Under the pieces are notes generated by a model. It saw nothing but the letters and a program-made list of their open reading frames with translations, made no database searches and was not told the origin of the DNA. Shown in pieces: positions 1 through 10,850 of a DNA stretch of 64,000 bases. The number at the start of each line of letters is the position of its first letter. The first letter of the stretch is position 1. The position numbers and the translations under genes were made by a program. The stretch comes from Auanema rhodensis (Eukaryota; Nematoda; Chromadorea; Rhabditida; Rhabditidae): NCBI GenBank assembly GCA_964057225.1, contig OZ059896.1, positions 19,154,501 to 19,218,500 of the forward strand. The letters are read 5' to 3'.

Positions 1-52
1 TTGAGTTTCCATGTACACTCAACATTGCTTCCAAAAACATTTTGACAAAAAT

Positions 53-64
53 TTTTTCGAAAAA
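53..64. other. A/T palindrome tttttcgaaaaa in each unit (first instance)
   Basis: Bases 53-64 read tttttcgaaaaa, a perfect 12-bp palindrome with flanking A and T runs that nearly extend it. In units with p52 T to A it becomes the perfect 18-bp palindrome aaatttttcgaaaaattt, for example at 5315-5332 in M16. It sits among several A tracts and T tracts, an arrangement known to favour curved DNA, although curvature was not calculated. A few units break it, for example with G at p53 (M84, M91). Confidence 0.8.
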
Positions 65-210
65 TTTCAAAATAATTTAGCAAAAAGTAGATGTTGTTAG
101 ATTCCTTTTTTCAAGGCAAAGACGATGGACAATGTTATTCAACGAAAAAATTAATTCTTCAGGGTGAAAATCGAGGATATAAGTGTGAACTTATATCAGT
201 TGATATCTCG

Positions 211-280
211 GTGCATTTTTAAGCTAGCGCAAATCTGATAACACAGATCGACGCAGCTTAAAAATCCGCATCGAATGCAC
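211..280. other. Large imperfect hairpin in each unit (first instance)
   Basis: The central stem is 11 perfect base pairs: atttttaagct (215-225) with agcttaaaaat (255-265). Inside it, gcg (227-229) pairs with cgc (252-254) and atctg (233-237) with cagat (244-248), closing a 6-base loop. Outside it, gtgc (211-214) can pair with gcac (277-280). The element recurs in every unit except M31, where the left arm is deleted. Variation inside it is frequent (p219, p220, p226, p237, p252, p259). Some changes break pairs, for example p220 C and p259 C, so strict conservation of the fold is not supported. It could act as a cruciform or as an RNA hairpin if the array is transcribed. Confidence 0.7.
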
Positions 281-348
281 TACACTACATTGAGAAACGC
301 TTAATACAAAAATTAGTTATGATCGTTTGAAAAATGATGCATTAGTGT

Positions 349-376
349 ATGTTGAGTTTCCATGTACACTCAACAT
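349..376. other. Inverted repeat spanning the unit boundary (first instance)
   Basis: The arms atgttgagt (349-357) and actcaacat (368-376) are perfect 9-bp reverse complements around the 10-base loop ttccatgtac. The structure recurs at every unit junction. The recurrent substitutions p18 C to T and p24 A to G both fall in the right arm. Both would leave G-U pairs in a top-strand transcript, but both are simple transitions, so this is not proof of selection. The structure could extrude as a small cruciform or be a protein-binding dyad; function unknown. Confidence 0.75.
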
Positions 377-3300
377 TGCTTCCAAAAACATTTTGACAAA
401 AATTTTTTCGAAAAATTTCAAAATAATTTAGCAAAAAGTAGATGTTTTTAGATTCCTTTTTTCAAGGCAAAGACGATGGACATTGTTATTCAACGAAAAA
501 ATTAATTCTTCATTGTGAAAATCGAGGATATAAGTGTGAACTTATATCAGTTGATATCTCGGTGCATTTTTAAGCTAGCGCAAATCTCATAACACAGATC
601 GACGCAGCTTAAAAATCCGCATCGAATGCACTATACTACATTGAGAAACGCTTAATACAAAAATTAGTTATGATCGTTTGAAAAATGATGCATTAGTGTA
701 TGTTGAGTTTCCATGTACACTCAACATTGCTTCCAAAAACATTTTGACAAAAATTTTTTCGAAAAATTTCAAAATAATTTAGCAAAAAGTAGATGTTTTT
801 AGATTCCTTTTTTCAAGGCAAAGACGATGGACAATGTTATTCAACGAAAAAATTAATTCTTCAGGGTGAAAATCGAGGATATAAGTGTGAACTTATATCA
901 GTTGATATATCGGTGCATTTTTAAGCTAGCGCAAATCTGATAACACAGATCGACGCAGCTTAAAAATCCGCATCGAATGCACTATACTACATTGAGAAAC
1001 GCTTAATACAAAAATTAGTTATGATCGTTTGAAAAATGATGCATTAGTGTATGTTGAGTTTCCATGTACACTCAACATTGCTTCCAAAAACATTTTGACA
1101 AAACTTTTTTCGAAAAATTTCAAAATAATTTAGCAAAAAGTAGATGTTGTTAGATTCCTTTTTTCAAGGCAAAGACGATGGACAATGTTATTCAACGAAA
1201 AAATTAATTCTTCAGGGTGAAAATCGAGGATATAAGTGTGAACTTATATCAGTTGATATCTCGGTGCATTTTTAAGCTAGCGCAAATCTGATAACACAGA
1301 TCGACGCAGCTTAAAAATCCGCATCGAATGCACTATACTACATTGAGAAACGCTTAATACAAAAATTAGTTATGATCGTTTGAAAAATGATGCATTAGTG
1401 TATGTTGAGTTTCCATGTACACTCAACATTGCTTCCAAAAACATTTTGACAAAAATTTTTTCGAAAAATTTCAAAATAATTTAGCAAAAAGTAGATGTTT
1501 TTAGATTCCTTTTTTCAAGGCAAAGACGATGGACAATGTTATTCAACGAAAAAATTAATTCTTCAGGGTGAAAATCGAGGATATAAGTGTGAACTTATAT
1601 CAGTTGATATATCGGTGCATTTTTAAGCTAGCGCAAATCTGATAACACAGATCGACGCAGCTTACAAATCCGCATCGAATGCACTATACTACATTGAGAA
1701 ACGCTTAATACAAAAATTAGTTATGATCGTTTGAAAAATGATGCATTAGTGTATGTTGAGTTTCCATGTACACTCAACATTGCTTCCAAAAACATTTTGA
1801 CAAAAATTTTTTCGAAAAATTTCAAAATAATTTAGCAAAAAGTAGATGTTGTTAGATTCCTTTTTTCAAGGCAAAGACGATGGACAATGTTATTCAACGA
1901 AAAAATTAATTCTTCAGGGTGAAAATCGAGGATATAAGTGTGAACTTATATCAGTTGATATCTCGGTGCATTTTTAAGCTAGCGCAAATCTGATAACACA
2001 GATCGACGCAGCTTAAAAATCCGCATCGAATGCACTACACTACATTGAGAAACGCTTAATACAAAAATTAGTTATGATCGTTTGAAAAATGATGCATTAG
2101 TGTATGTTGAGTTTCCATGTACACTCAACATTGCTTCCAAAAACATTTTGACAAAAATTTTTTCGAAAAATTTCAAAATAATTTAGCAAAAAGTAGATGT
2201 TTTTAGATTCCTTTTTTCAAGGCAAAGACGATGGACATTGTTATTCAACGAAAAAATTAATTCTTCATTGTGAAAATCGAGGATATAAGTGTGAACTTAT
2301 ATCAGTTGATATCTCGGTGCATTTTTAAGCTAGCGCAAATCTGATAACACAGATCGACGCAGCTTAAAAATCCGCATCGAATGCACTATACTACATTGAG
2401 AAACGCTTAATACAAAAATTAGTTATGATCGTTTGAAAAATGATGCATTAGTGTATGTTGAGTTTCCATGTACACTCAACATTGCTTCCAAAAACATTTT
2501 GACAAAAATTTTTTCGAAAAATTTCTAAATAATTTAGCAAAAAGTAGATGTTTTTAGATTCCTTTTTTCAAGGCAAAGACGATGGACAATGTTATTCAAC
2601 GAAAAAATTAATTCTTCAGGGTGAAAATCGAGGATATAAGTGTGAACTTATATCAGTTGATATCTCGGTGCATTTTCAAGCTAGCGCAAATCTCATAACA
2701 CAGATCGACGCAGCTTAAAAATCCGCATCGAATGCACTATATTACATTGAGAAACGCTTAATACAAAAATTAGTTGTGATCGTTTGAAAAATGATGCATT
2801 AGTGTATGTTGAGTTTCCATGTACATTCAACATTGCTTCCAAAAACATTTTGACAAAAATTTTTTCGAAAAATTTCAAAATAATTTAGCAAAAAGAAGAA
2901 GTTTTTAGATTCCTTTTTTCAAGGCAAAGACGATGGACATTGTTATTCAACGAAAAAATTAATTCTTCAGGGTGAAAATCGAGGATATAAGTGTGAACTT
3001 ATATCAGTTGATATCTCGGTGCATTTTTAAGCTAGCGCAAATCTGATAACACAGATCGACGCAGCTTAAAAATCCGCATCGAATGCACTATACTACATTG
3101 AGAAACGCTTAATACAAAAATTAGTTATGATCGTTTGAAAAATGATGCATTAGTGTATGTTGAGTTTCCATGTACACTCAACATTGCTTCCAAAAACATT
3201 TTGACAAAAATTTTTTCGAAAAATTTCAAAATAATTTAGCAAAAAGTAGATGTTTTTAGATTCCTTTTTTCAAGGCAAAGACGATGGACATTGTTATTCA

Positions 3301-4563
3301 ACGAAAAAATTAATTCTTCAGGGTGAAAATCGAGGATATAAGTGTGAACATATATCAGTTGATATCTCGGTGCATTTTTAAGCTAGCGCAAATCTGATAA
3401 CACAGATCGACGCAGCTTAAAAATCCGCATCGAATGCACTATACTACATTGAGAAACGCTTAATACAAAAATTAGTTATGATCGTTTGAAAAATGATGCA
3501 TTAGTGTATGTTGAGTTTCCATGTACACTCAACATTGCTTCCAAAAACATTTTGACAAAAATTGTTTCGAAAAATTTCTAAATAATTTAACAAAAAGTAG
3601 ATGTTTTTAGATTCCTTTTTTCAAGGCAAAGACGATGGACAATGTTATTCAACGAAAAAATTAATTCTTCAGGGTGAAAATCGAGGATATAAGTGTGAAC
3701 TTATATCAGTTGATATCTCGGTGCATTTTTAAGCTAGCGCAAATCTCATAACACAGATCAACGCAGCTTAAAAATCCGCATCGAATGCACTATACTACAT
3801 TGAGAAACGCTTAATACAAAAATTAGTTATGATCGTTTGAAAAATGATGCATTAGTGTATGTTGAGTTTCCATGTACATTCAACATTGCTTCCAAAAACA
3901 TTTTGACAAAAATTTTTTCGAAAAATTTCAAAATAATTTAGCAAAAAGTAGATGTTTTTAGATTCCTTTTTTCAAGGCAAAGACGATGGACATTGTTATT
4001 CAACGAAAAAATTAATTCTTCAGGGTGAAAATCGAGGATATAAGTGTGAACTTATATCAGTTGATATCTCGGTGCATTTTTAAGCTAGCGCAAATCTGAT
4101 AACACAGATCGACGCAGCTTAAAAATCCGCATCGAATGCACTATACTACATTGAGAAACGCTTAATACAAAAATTAGTTATGATCGTTTGAAAAATGATG
4201 CATTAGTGTATGTTGAGTTTCCATGTACACTCAACATTGCTTCCAAAAACATTTTGACAAAAATTTTTTCGAAAAATTTCAAAATAATTTAGCAAAAAGT
4301 AGATGTTTTTAGATTCCTTTTTTCAAGGCAAAGACGATGGACATTGTTATTCAACGAAAAAATTAATTCTTCAGGGTGAAAATCGAGGATATAAGTGTGA
4401 ACTTATATCAGTTGATATCTCGGTGCATTTTTAAGCTATCGCAAATCTGATAACACAGATCGACGCAGCTTAAAAATCCGCATCGAATGCACTATACTAC
4501 ATTGAGAAACGCTTAATACAAAAATTAGTTATGATCGTTTGAAAAATGATGCATTAGTGTATG

Positions 4564-5265
4564 TTGAGTTTCCATGTACACTCAACATTGCTTCCAAAAA
4601 CATTTTGACAAAAATTTTTTCGAAAAATTTCAAAATAATTTAGCAAAAAGTAGATGTTTTTAGATTCCTTTTTTCAAGGCAAAGACGATGGACATTGTTA
4701 TTTAACGAAAAAATTAATTCTTCAGGGTGAAAATCGAGGATATAAGTGTGAACATATATCAGTTGATATCTCGGTGCATTTTTAAGCTAGCGCAAATCTG
4801 ATAACACAGATCGACGCAGCTTAAAAATCCGCATCGAATGCACTATACTACATTGAGAAACGCTTAATACAAAAATTAGTTATGATTGTTTGAAAAATGA
4901 TGCATTAGTGTATGTTGAGTTTCCATGTACACTCAACATTGCTTCCAAAAACATTTTGACAAAAATTTTTTCGAAAAATTTCAAAATAATTTAGCAAAAA
5001 GTAGATGTTTTTAGATTCCTTTTTTCAAGGCAAAGACGATGGACATTGTTATTTAACGAAAAAATTAATTCTTCAGGGTGAAAATCGAGGATATAAGTGT
5101 GAACATATATCAGTTGATATCTCGGTGCATTTTTAAGCTAGCGCAAATCTGATAACACAGATCGACGCAGCTTAAAAATCCGCATCGAATGCACTATACT
5201 ACATTGAGAAACGCTTAATACAAAAATTAGTTATGATTGTTTGAAAAATGATGCATTAGTGTATG
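4564..5265. repeat. Single-unit tandem duplication, M14 = M15
   Basis: Units 4564-4914 and 4915-5265 look identical and share a combination seen nowhere else: p132 T, p140 T (gttatttaacg), p191 A and p324 T (gattgtttg). This is best explained by a recent duplication of exactly one unit. Confidence 0.85.
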
Positions 5266-8200
5266 TTGAGTTTCCATGTACACTCAACATTGCTTCCAAA
5301 AACATTTTGACAAAAAATTTTTCGAAAAATTTCTAAATAATTTAGCAAAAAGTAGATGTTTTTAGATTCCTTTTTTCAAGGCAAAGACGATGGACAATGT
5401 TATTCAACGAAAAAATTAATTCTTCAGGGTGAAAATCGAGGATATAAGTGTGAACTTATATCAGTTGATATCTCGGTGCATTTTTAAGCTAGCGCAAATC
5501 TCATAACACAGATCGACGCAGCTTAAAAATCCGCATCGAATGCACTATACTACATTGAGAAACGCTTAATACAAAAATTAGTTATGATCGTTTGAAAAAT
5601 GATGCATTAGTGTATGTTGAGTTTCCATGTACATTCAACATTGCTTCCAAAAACATTTTGACAAAAATTTTTTCGAAAAATTTCAAAATAATTTAGCAAA
5701 AAGTAGATGTTTTTAGATTCCTTTTTTCAAGGCAAAGACGATGGACATTGTTATTCAACGAAAAAATTAATTCTTCAGGGTGAAAATCGAGGATATAAGT
5801 GTGAACTTATATCAGTTGATATCTCGGTGAATTTTTAAGCTAGCGCAAATCTGATAACACAGATCGACGCAGCTTAAAAATCCGCATCGAATGCACTATA
5901 CTACATTGAGAAACGCTTAATACAAAAATTAGTTATGATCGTTTGAAAAATGATGCATTAGTGTATGTTGAGTTTCCATGTACACTCAACATTGCTTCCA
6001 AAAACATTTTGACAAAAATTTTTTCGAAAAATTTCAAAATAATTTAGCAAAAAGTAGATGTTTTTAGATTTCTTTTTTCAAGGCAAAGACGATGGACATT
6101 GTTATTCAACGAAAAAATTAATTCTTCAGGGTGAAAATCGAGGATATAAGTGTGAACATATATCAGTTGATATCTCGGTGCATTTTTAAGCTAGCGCAAA
6201 TCTGATAACACAGATCGACGCAGCTTAAAAATCCGCATCGAATGCACTATACTACATTGAGAAACGCTTAATAGAAAAATTAGTTATGATCGTTTGAAAA
6301 ATGATGCATTAGTGTATGTTGAGTTTCCATGTACACTCAACATTGCTTCCAAAAACATTTTGACAAAAATTTTTTCGAAAAATTTCTAAATAATTTAGCA
6401 AAAAGTAGATGTTTTTAGATTCCTTTTTTCAAGGCAAAGACGATGGACAATGTTATTCAACGAAAAAATTAATTCTTCAGGGTGAAAATCGAGGATATAA
6501 GTGTGAACTTATATCAGTTGATATCTCGGTGCATTTTTAAGCTAGCGCAAATCTCATAACACAGATCGACGCAGCTTAAAAATCCGCATCGAATGCACTA
6601 TACTACATTGAGAAACGCTTAATACAAAAATTAGTTATGATCGTTTGAAAAATGATGCATTAGTGTATGTTGAGTTTCCATGTACATTCAACATTGCTTC
6701 CAAAAACATTTTGACAAAAATTTTTTCGAAAAATTTCAAAATAATTTAGCAAAATGTAGATGTTTTTAGATTCCTTTTTTCAAGGCAAAGACGATGGACA
6801 TTGTTATTCAACGAAAAAATTAATTCTTCAGGGTGAAAATCGAGGATATAAGTGTGAACTTATATCAGTTGATATCTCGGTGCATTTTTAAGCTAGCGCA
6901 AATCTGATAACACAGATCGACGCAGCTTAAAAATCCGCATCGAATGCACTATACTACATTGAGAAACGCTTAATACAAAAATTAGTTATGATCGTTTTAA
7001 AAATGATGCATTAGTGTATGTTGAGTTTCCATGTACACTCAACATTGCTTCCAAAAACATTTTGACAAAAATTTTTTCGAAAAATTTCAAAATAATTTAG
7101 CAAAAAGTAGATGTTTTTAGATTCCTTTTTTCAAGGCAAAGACGATGGACAATGTTATTCAACGAGAAAATTAATTCTTCAGGGTGAAAATCGAGGATAT
7201 AAGTGTGAACTTATATCAGTTGATATCTCGGTGCATTTTCAAGCTAGCGCAAATCTCATAACACAGATCGACGCAGCTTAAAAATCCGCATCGAATGCAC
7301 TATACTACATTGAGAAACGCTTAATACAAAAATTAGTTATGATCGTTTGAAAAATGATGCATTAGTGTATGTTGAGTTTCCATGTACACTCAACATTGCT
7401 TCCAAAAACATTTTGACAAAAATTTTTTCGAAAAATTTCAAAATAATTTAGCAAAAAGTAGATGTTTTTAGATTCCTTTTTTCAAGGCAAAGACGATGGA
7501 CAATGTTATTCAACGAAAAAATTAATTCTTCAGGGTGAAAATCGAGGATATAAGTGTGAACTTATATCAGTTGATATATCGGTGCATTTTTAAGCTAGCG
7601 CAAATCTAATAACACAGATCGACGCAGCTTAAAAATCCGCATCGAATGCACTATACTACATTGAGAAACGCTTAATACAAAAATTAGTTATGATCGTTTG
7701 AAAAATGATGCATTAGTGTATGTTGAGTTTCCATGTACACTCAACATTGCTTCCAAAAACATTTTGACAAAAATTTTTTCGAAAAATTTCAAAATAATTT
7801 AGCAAAAAGTAGATGTTTTTAGATTCCTTTTTTCAAGGCAAAGACGATGGACATTGTTATTCAACGAAAAAATTAATTCTTCATTGTGAAAATCGAGGAT
7901 ATAAGTGTGAACTTATATCAGTTGATATCTCGGTGCATTTTTAAGCTAGCGCAAATCTCATAACACAGATCGACGCAGCTTAAAAATCCGCATCGAATGC
8001 ACTATACTACATTGAGAAACGCTTAATACAAAAATTAGTTATGATCGTTTGAAAAATGATGCATTAGTGTATGTTGAGTTTCCATGTACATTCAACATTG
8101 CTTCCAAAAACATTTTGACAAAAATTTTTTCGAAAAATTTCTAAATAATTTAGCAAAAAGTAGATGTTTTTAGATTCCTTTTTTCAAGGCAAAGACGATG

Positions 8201-9477
8201 GACAATGTTATTCAACGAAAAAATTAATTCTTCAGGGTGAAAATCGAGGATATAAGTGTGAACTTATATCAGTTGATATCTCGGTGCATTTTTAAGCTAG
8301 CGCAAATCTCATAACACAGATCGACGCAGCTTAAAAATCCGCATCGAATGCACTATACTACATTGAGAAACGCTTAATACAAAAATTAGTTATGATCGTT
8401 TGAAAAATGATGCATTAGTGTATGTTGAGTTTCCATGTACATTCAACATTGCTTCCAAAAACATTTTGACAAAAATTTTTTCGAAAAATTTCAAAATAAT
8501 TTAGCAAAATGTAGATGTTTTTAGATTCCTTTTTTCAAGGCAAAGACGATGGACATTGTTATTCAACGAAAAAATTAATTCTTCAGGGTGAAAATCGAGG
8601 ATATAAGTGTGAACTTATATCAGTTGATATCTCGGTGCATTTTTAAGCTAGCGCAAATCTGATAACACAGATCGACGCAGCTTAAAAATCCGCATCGAAT
8701 GCACTATACTACATTGAGAAACGCTTAATACAAAAATTAGTTATGATCGTTTGAAAAATGATGCATTAGTGTATGTTGAGTTTCCATGTACACTCAACAT
8801 TGCTTCCAAAAACATTTTGACAAAAATTTTTTCGAAAAATTTCAAAATAATTTAGCAAAAAGTAGATGTTTTTAGATTCCTTTTTTCAAGGCAAAGACGA
8901 TGGACAATGTTATTCAACGAGAAAATTAATTCTTCAGGGTGAAAATCGAGGATATAAGTGTGAACTTATATCAGTTGATATCTCGGTGCATTTTCAAGCT
9001 AGCGCAAATCTCATAACACAGATCGACGCAGCTTAAAAATCCGCATCGAATGCACTATACTACATTGAGAAACGCTTAATACAAAAATTAGTTATGATCG
9101 TTTGAAAAATGATGCATTAGTGTATGTTGAGTTTCCATGTACACTCAACATTGCTTCCAAAAACATTTTGACAAAAATTTTTTCGAAAAATTTCAAAATA
9201 ATTTAGCAAAAAGTAGATGTTTTTAGATTCCTTTTTTCAAGGCAAAGACGATGGACAATGTTATTCAACGAGAAAATTAATTCTTCAGGGTGAAAATCGA
9301 GGATATAAGTGTGAACTTATATCAGTTGATATCTCGGTGCATTTTTAAGCTAGCGCAAATCTGATAACACAGATCGACGCAGCTTAAAAATCCGCATCGA
9401 ATGCACTATACTACATTGAGAAACGCTTAATACAAAAATTAGTTATGATCGTTTGAAAAATGATGCATTAGTGTATG

Positions 9478-10179
9478 TTGAGTTTCCATGTACACTCAAC
9501 ATTGCTTCCAAAAACATTTTGACAAAAATTTTTTCGAAAAATTTCAAAATAATTTAGCAAAAAGTAGATGTTTTTAGATTCCTTTTTTCAAGGCAAAGAC
9601 GATGGACAATGTTATTCAACGAGAAAATTAATTCTTCAGGGTGAAAATCGAGGATATAAGTGTGAACTTATATCAGTTGATATCTCGGTGCATTTTCAAG
9701 CTAGCGCAAATCTCATAACACAGATCGACGCAGCTTAAAAATCCGCATCGAATGCACTATACTACATTGAGAAACGCTTAATACAAAAATTAGTTATGAT
9801 CGTTTGAAAAATGATGCATTAGTGTATGTTGAGTTTCCATGTACACTCAACATTGCTTCCAAAAACATTTTGACAAAAATTTTTTCGAAAAATTTCAAAA
9901 TAATTTAGCAAAAAGTAGATGTTTTTAGATTCCTTTTTTCAAGGCAAAGACGATGGACAATGTTATTCAACGAGAAAATTAATTCTTCAGGGTGAAAATC
10001 GAGGATATAAGTGTGAACTTATATCAGTTGATATCTCGGTGCATTTTCAAGCTAGCGCAAATCTCATAACACAGATCGACGCAGCTTAAAAATCCGCATC
10101 GAATGCACTATACTACATTGAGAAACGCTTAATACAAAAATTAGTTATGATCGTTTGAAAAATGATGCATTAGTGTATG
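9478..10179. repeat. Single-unit tandem duplication, M28 = M29
   Basis: Units 9478-9828 and 9829-10179 both carry p146 G (aacgagaaaa), p220 C (cattttcaag) and p237 C with no other difference noticed. M21 (7021) and M26 (8776) have the same signature. M27 (9127) has p146 G but lacks the other two changes. Confidence 0.8.
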
Positions 10180-10530
10180 TTGAGTTTCCATGTACACTCA
10201 ACATTGCTTCCAAAAACATTTTGACAAAAATTTTTTCGAAAAATTTCAAAATAATTTAGCAAAAAGTAGATGTTTTTAGATTTCTTTTTTCAAGGCAAAG
10301 ACGATGGACAATGTTATTCAACGAAAAAATTAATTCTTCAGGGTGAAAATCGAGGATATAAGTGTGAACTTATATCAGTTGATATATCGGTGCATTTTTA
10401 AGCTAGCGCAAATCTAATAACACAGATCGACGCAGCTTAAAAATCCGCATCGAATGCACTATACTACATTGAGAAACGCTTAATACAAAAATTAGTTATG
10501 ATCGTTTGAAAAATGATGCATTAGTGTATG

Positions 10531-10850
10531 TTGAGTTTCCATGTACACTCAACATTGCTTCCAAAAACATTTTGACAAAAATTTTTTCGAAAAATTTCAA
10601 AATAATTTAGCAAAAAGTAGATGTTGTTAGATTCCTTTTTTCAAGGCAAAGACGATGGACATTGTTATTCAACGAAAAAATTAATTCTTCATTGTGAAAA
10701 TCGAGGATATAAGTGTGAACTTATATCAGTTGATATCTCGATCAGATCGACGCAGCTTAAAAATCCGCATCGAATGCACTACACTACATTGAGAAACGCT
10801 TAATACAAAAATTAGTTATGATCGTTTGAAAAATGATGCATTAGTGTATG
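10531..10850. repeat. Deleted and mosaic unit M31 (320 bp)
   Basis: The unit is 31 bp short. After gatatctcg (10731-10739) the sequence goes to atcagatcgacgcagc, so roughly p211-p241 is missing and two junction bases differ from the usual sequence. The loss removes the left arm and half the loop of the large hairpin. It also removes stops and shifts the frame, which creates a chance 60-codon open frame (10621-10803). The unit is mosaic: p96 G and p283 C at the flanks belong to one type, while p132 T and p162-163 TT in the middle belong to another. Confidence 0.9.

Larger units (their letters stand above)
1..351. repeat. Reference satellite unit M1 with internal landmarks
   Basis: This unit is used as the coordinate frame p1-p351. 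In order it holds the boundary hairpin (p349-351 of the previous unit plus p1-25), an A/T palindrome around ttcgaa (p53-64), a block of short A and T tracts (p33-111), a more mixed segment (p112-185), a short inverted repeat atatc/gatat with a 4-base loop (p193-206), the large hairpin (p211-280) and an A/T-rich tail with the NsiI-type site atgcat (p337-342). Other once-per-unit sites are GATATC (p202-207, EcoRV) and GCTAGC (p223-228, NheI). M1 itself carries p96 G and p283 C. I see no clear internal duplication that would make 351 bp a dimer of a shorter unit, although 351 bp is close to two nucleosome repeats. Confidence 0.9.
1..10530. repeat. Left zone, units M1-M30, mixed types
   Basis: Thirty units, all 351 bp. 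Several types are interleaved: p96 G with p283 C (M1, M6); p132 T with p162-163 TT (M2, M7, M23); p207 A (M3, M5, M22, M30); p69 T with p237 C (M8, M11, M16, M19, M24); p18 T with p132 T (M9, M12, M17, M20, M25); p132 T with p191 A (M10, M14, M15, M18); and p146 G with p220 C and p237 C (M21, M26, M28, M29). A recurring order is p69 T unit, p18 T unit, then p132 T or p146 G unit, a loose 3- to 5-unit rhythm (M8-M20). M19-M21 and M24-M26 match in type at a 5-unit offset. Nothing other than satellite is present. Confidence 0.85.

Noticed and set aside
211-280. Rho-independent terminator or tRNA-like fold
   Set aside because: The stem is A/T-rich with no following T run, and there are no tRNA arms or polymerase III box B. 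The context is eukaryotic satellite.
349-376. Compensatory evolution of the boundary hairpin through G-U pairs
   Set aside because: p18 T and p24 G are both single transitions that keep wobble pairs, but other hairpin sites show pair-breaking changes, so there is no real covariation.
2693-2878. A 61-codon open frame on the minus strand
   Set aside because: It spans the M8/M9 satellite units and exists only because M8 has private substitutions. The same frame is closed by stops in the other units, and there is no similarity to a known protein.
10621-10803. A 60-codon open frame on the plus strand
   Set aside because: It lies wholly in the damaged unit M31, and the 31-bp deletion produced it by removing stops and shifting the frame. 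It reads through satellite sequence and is not a gene.
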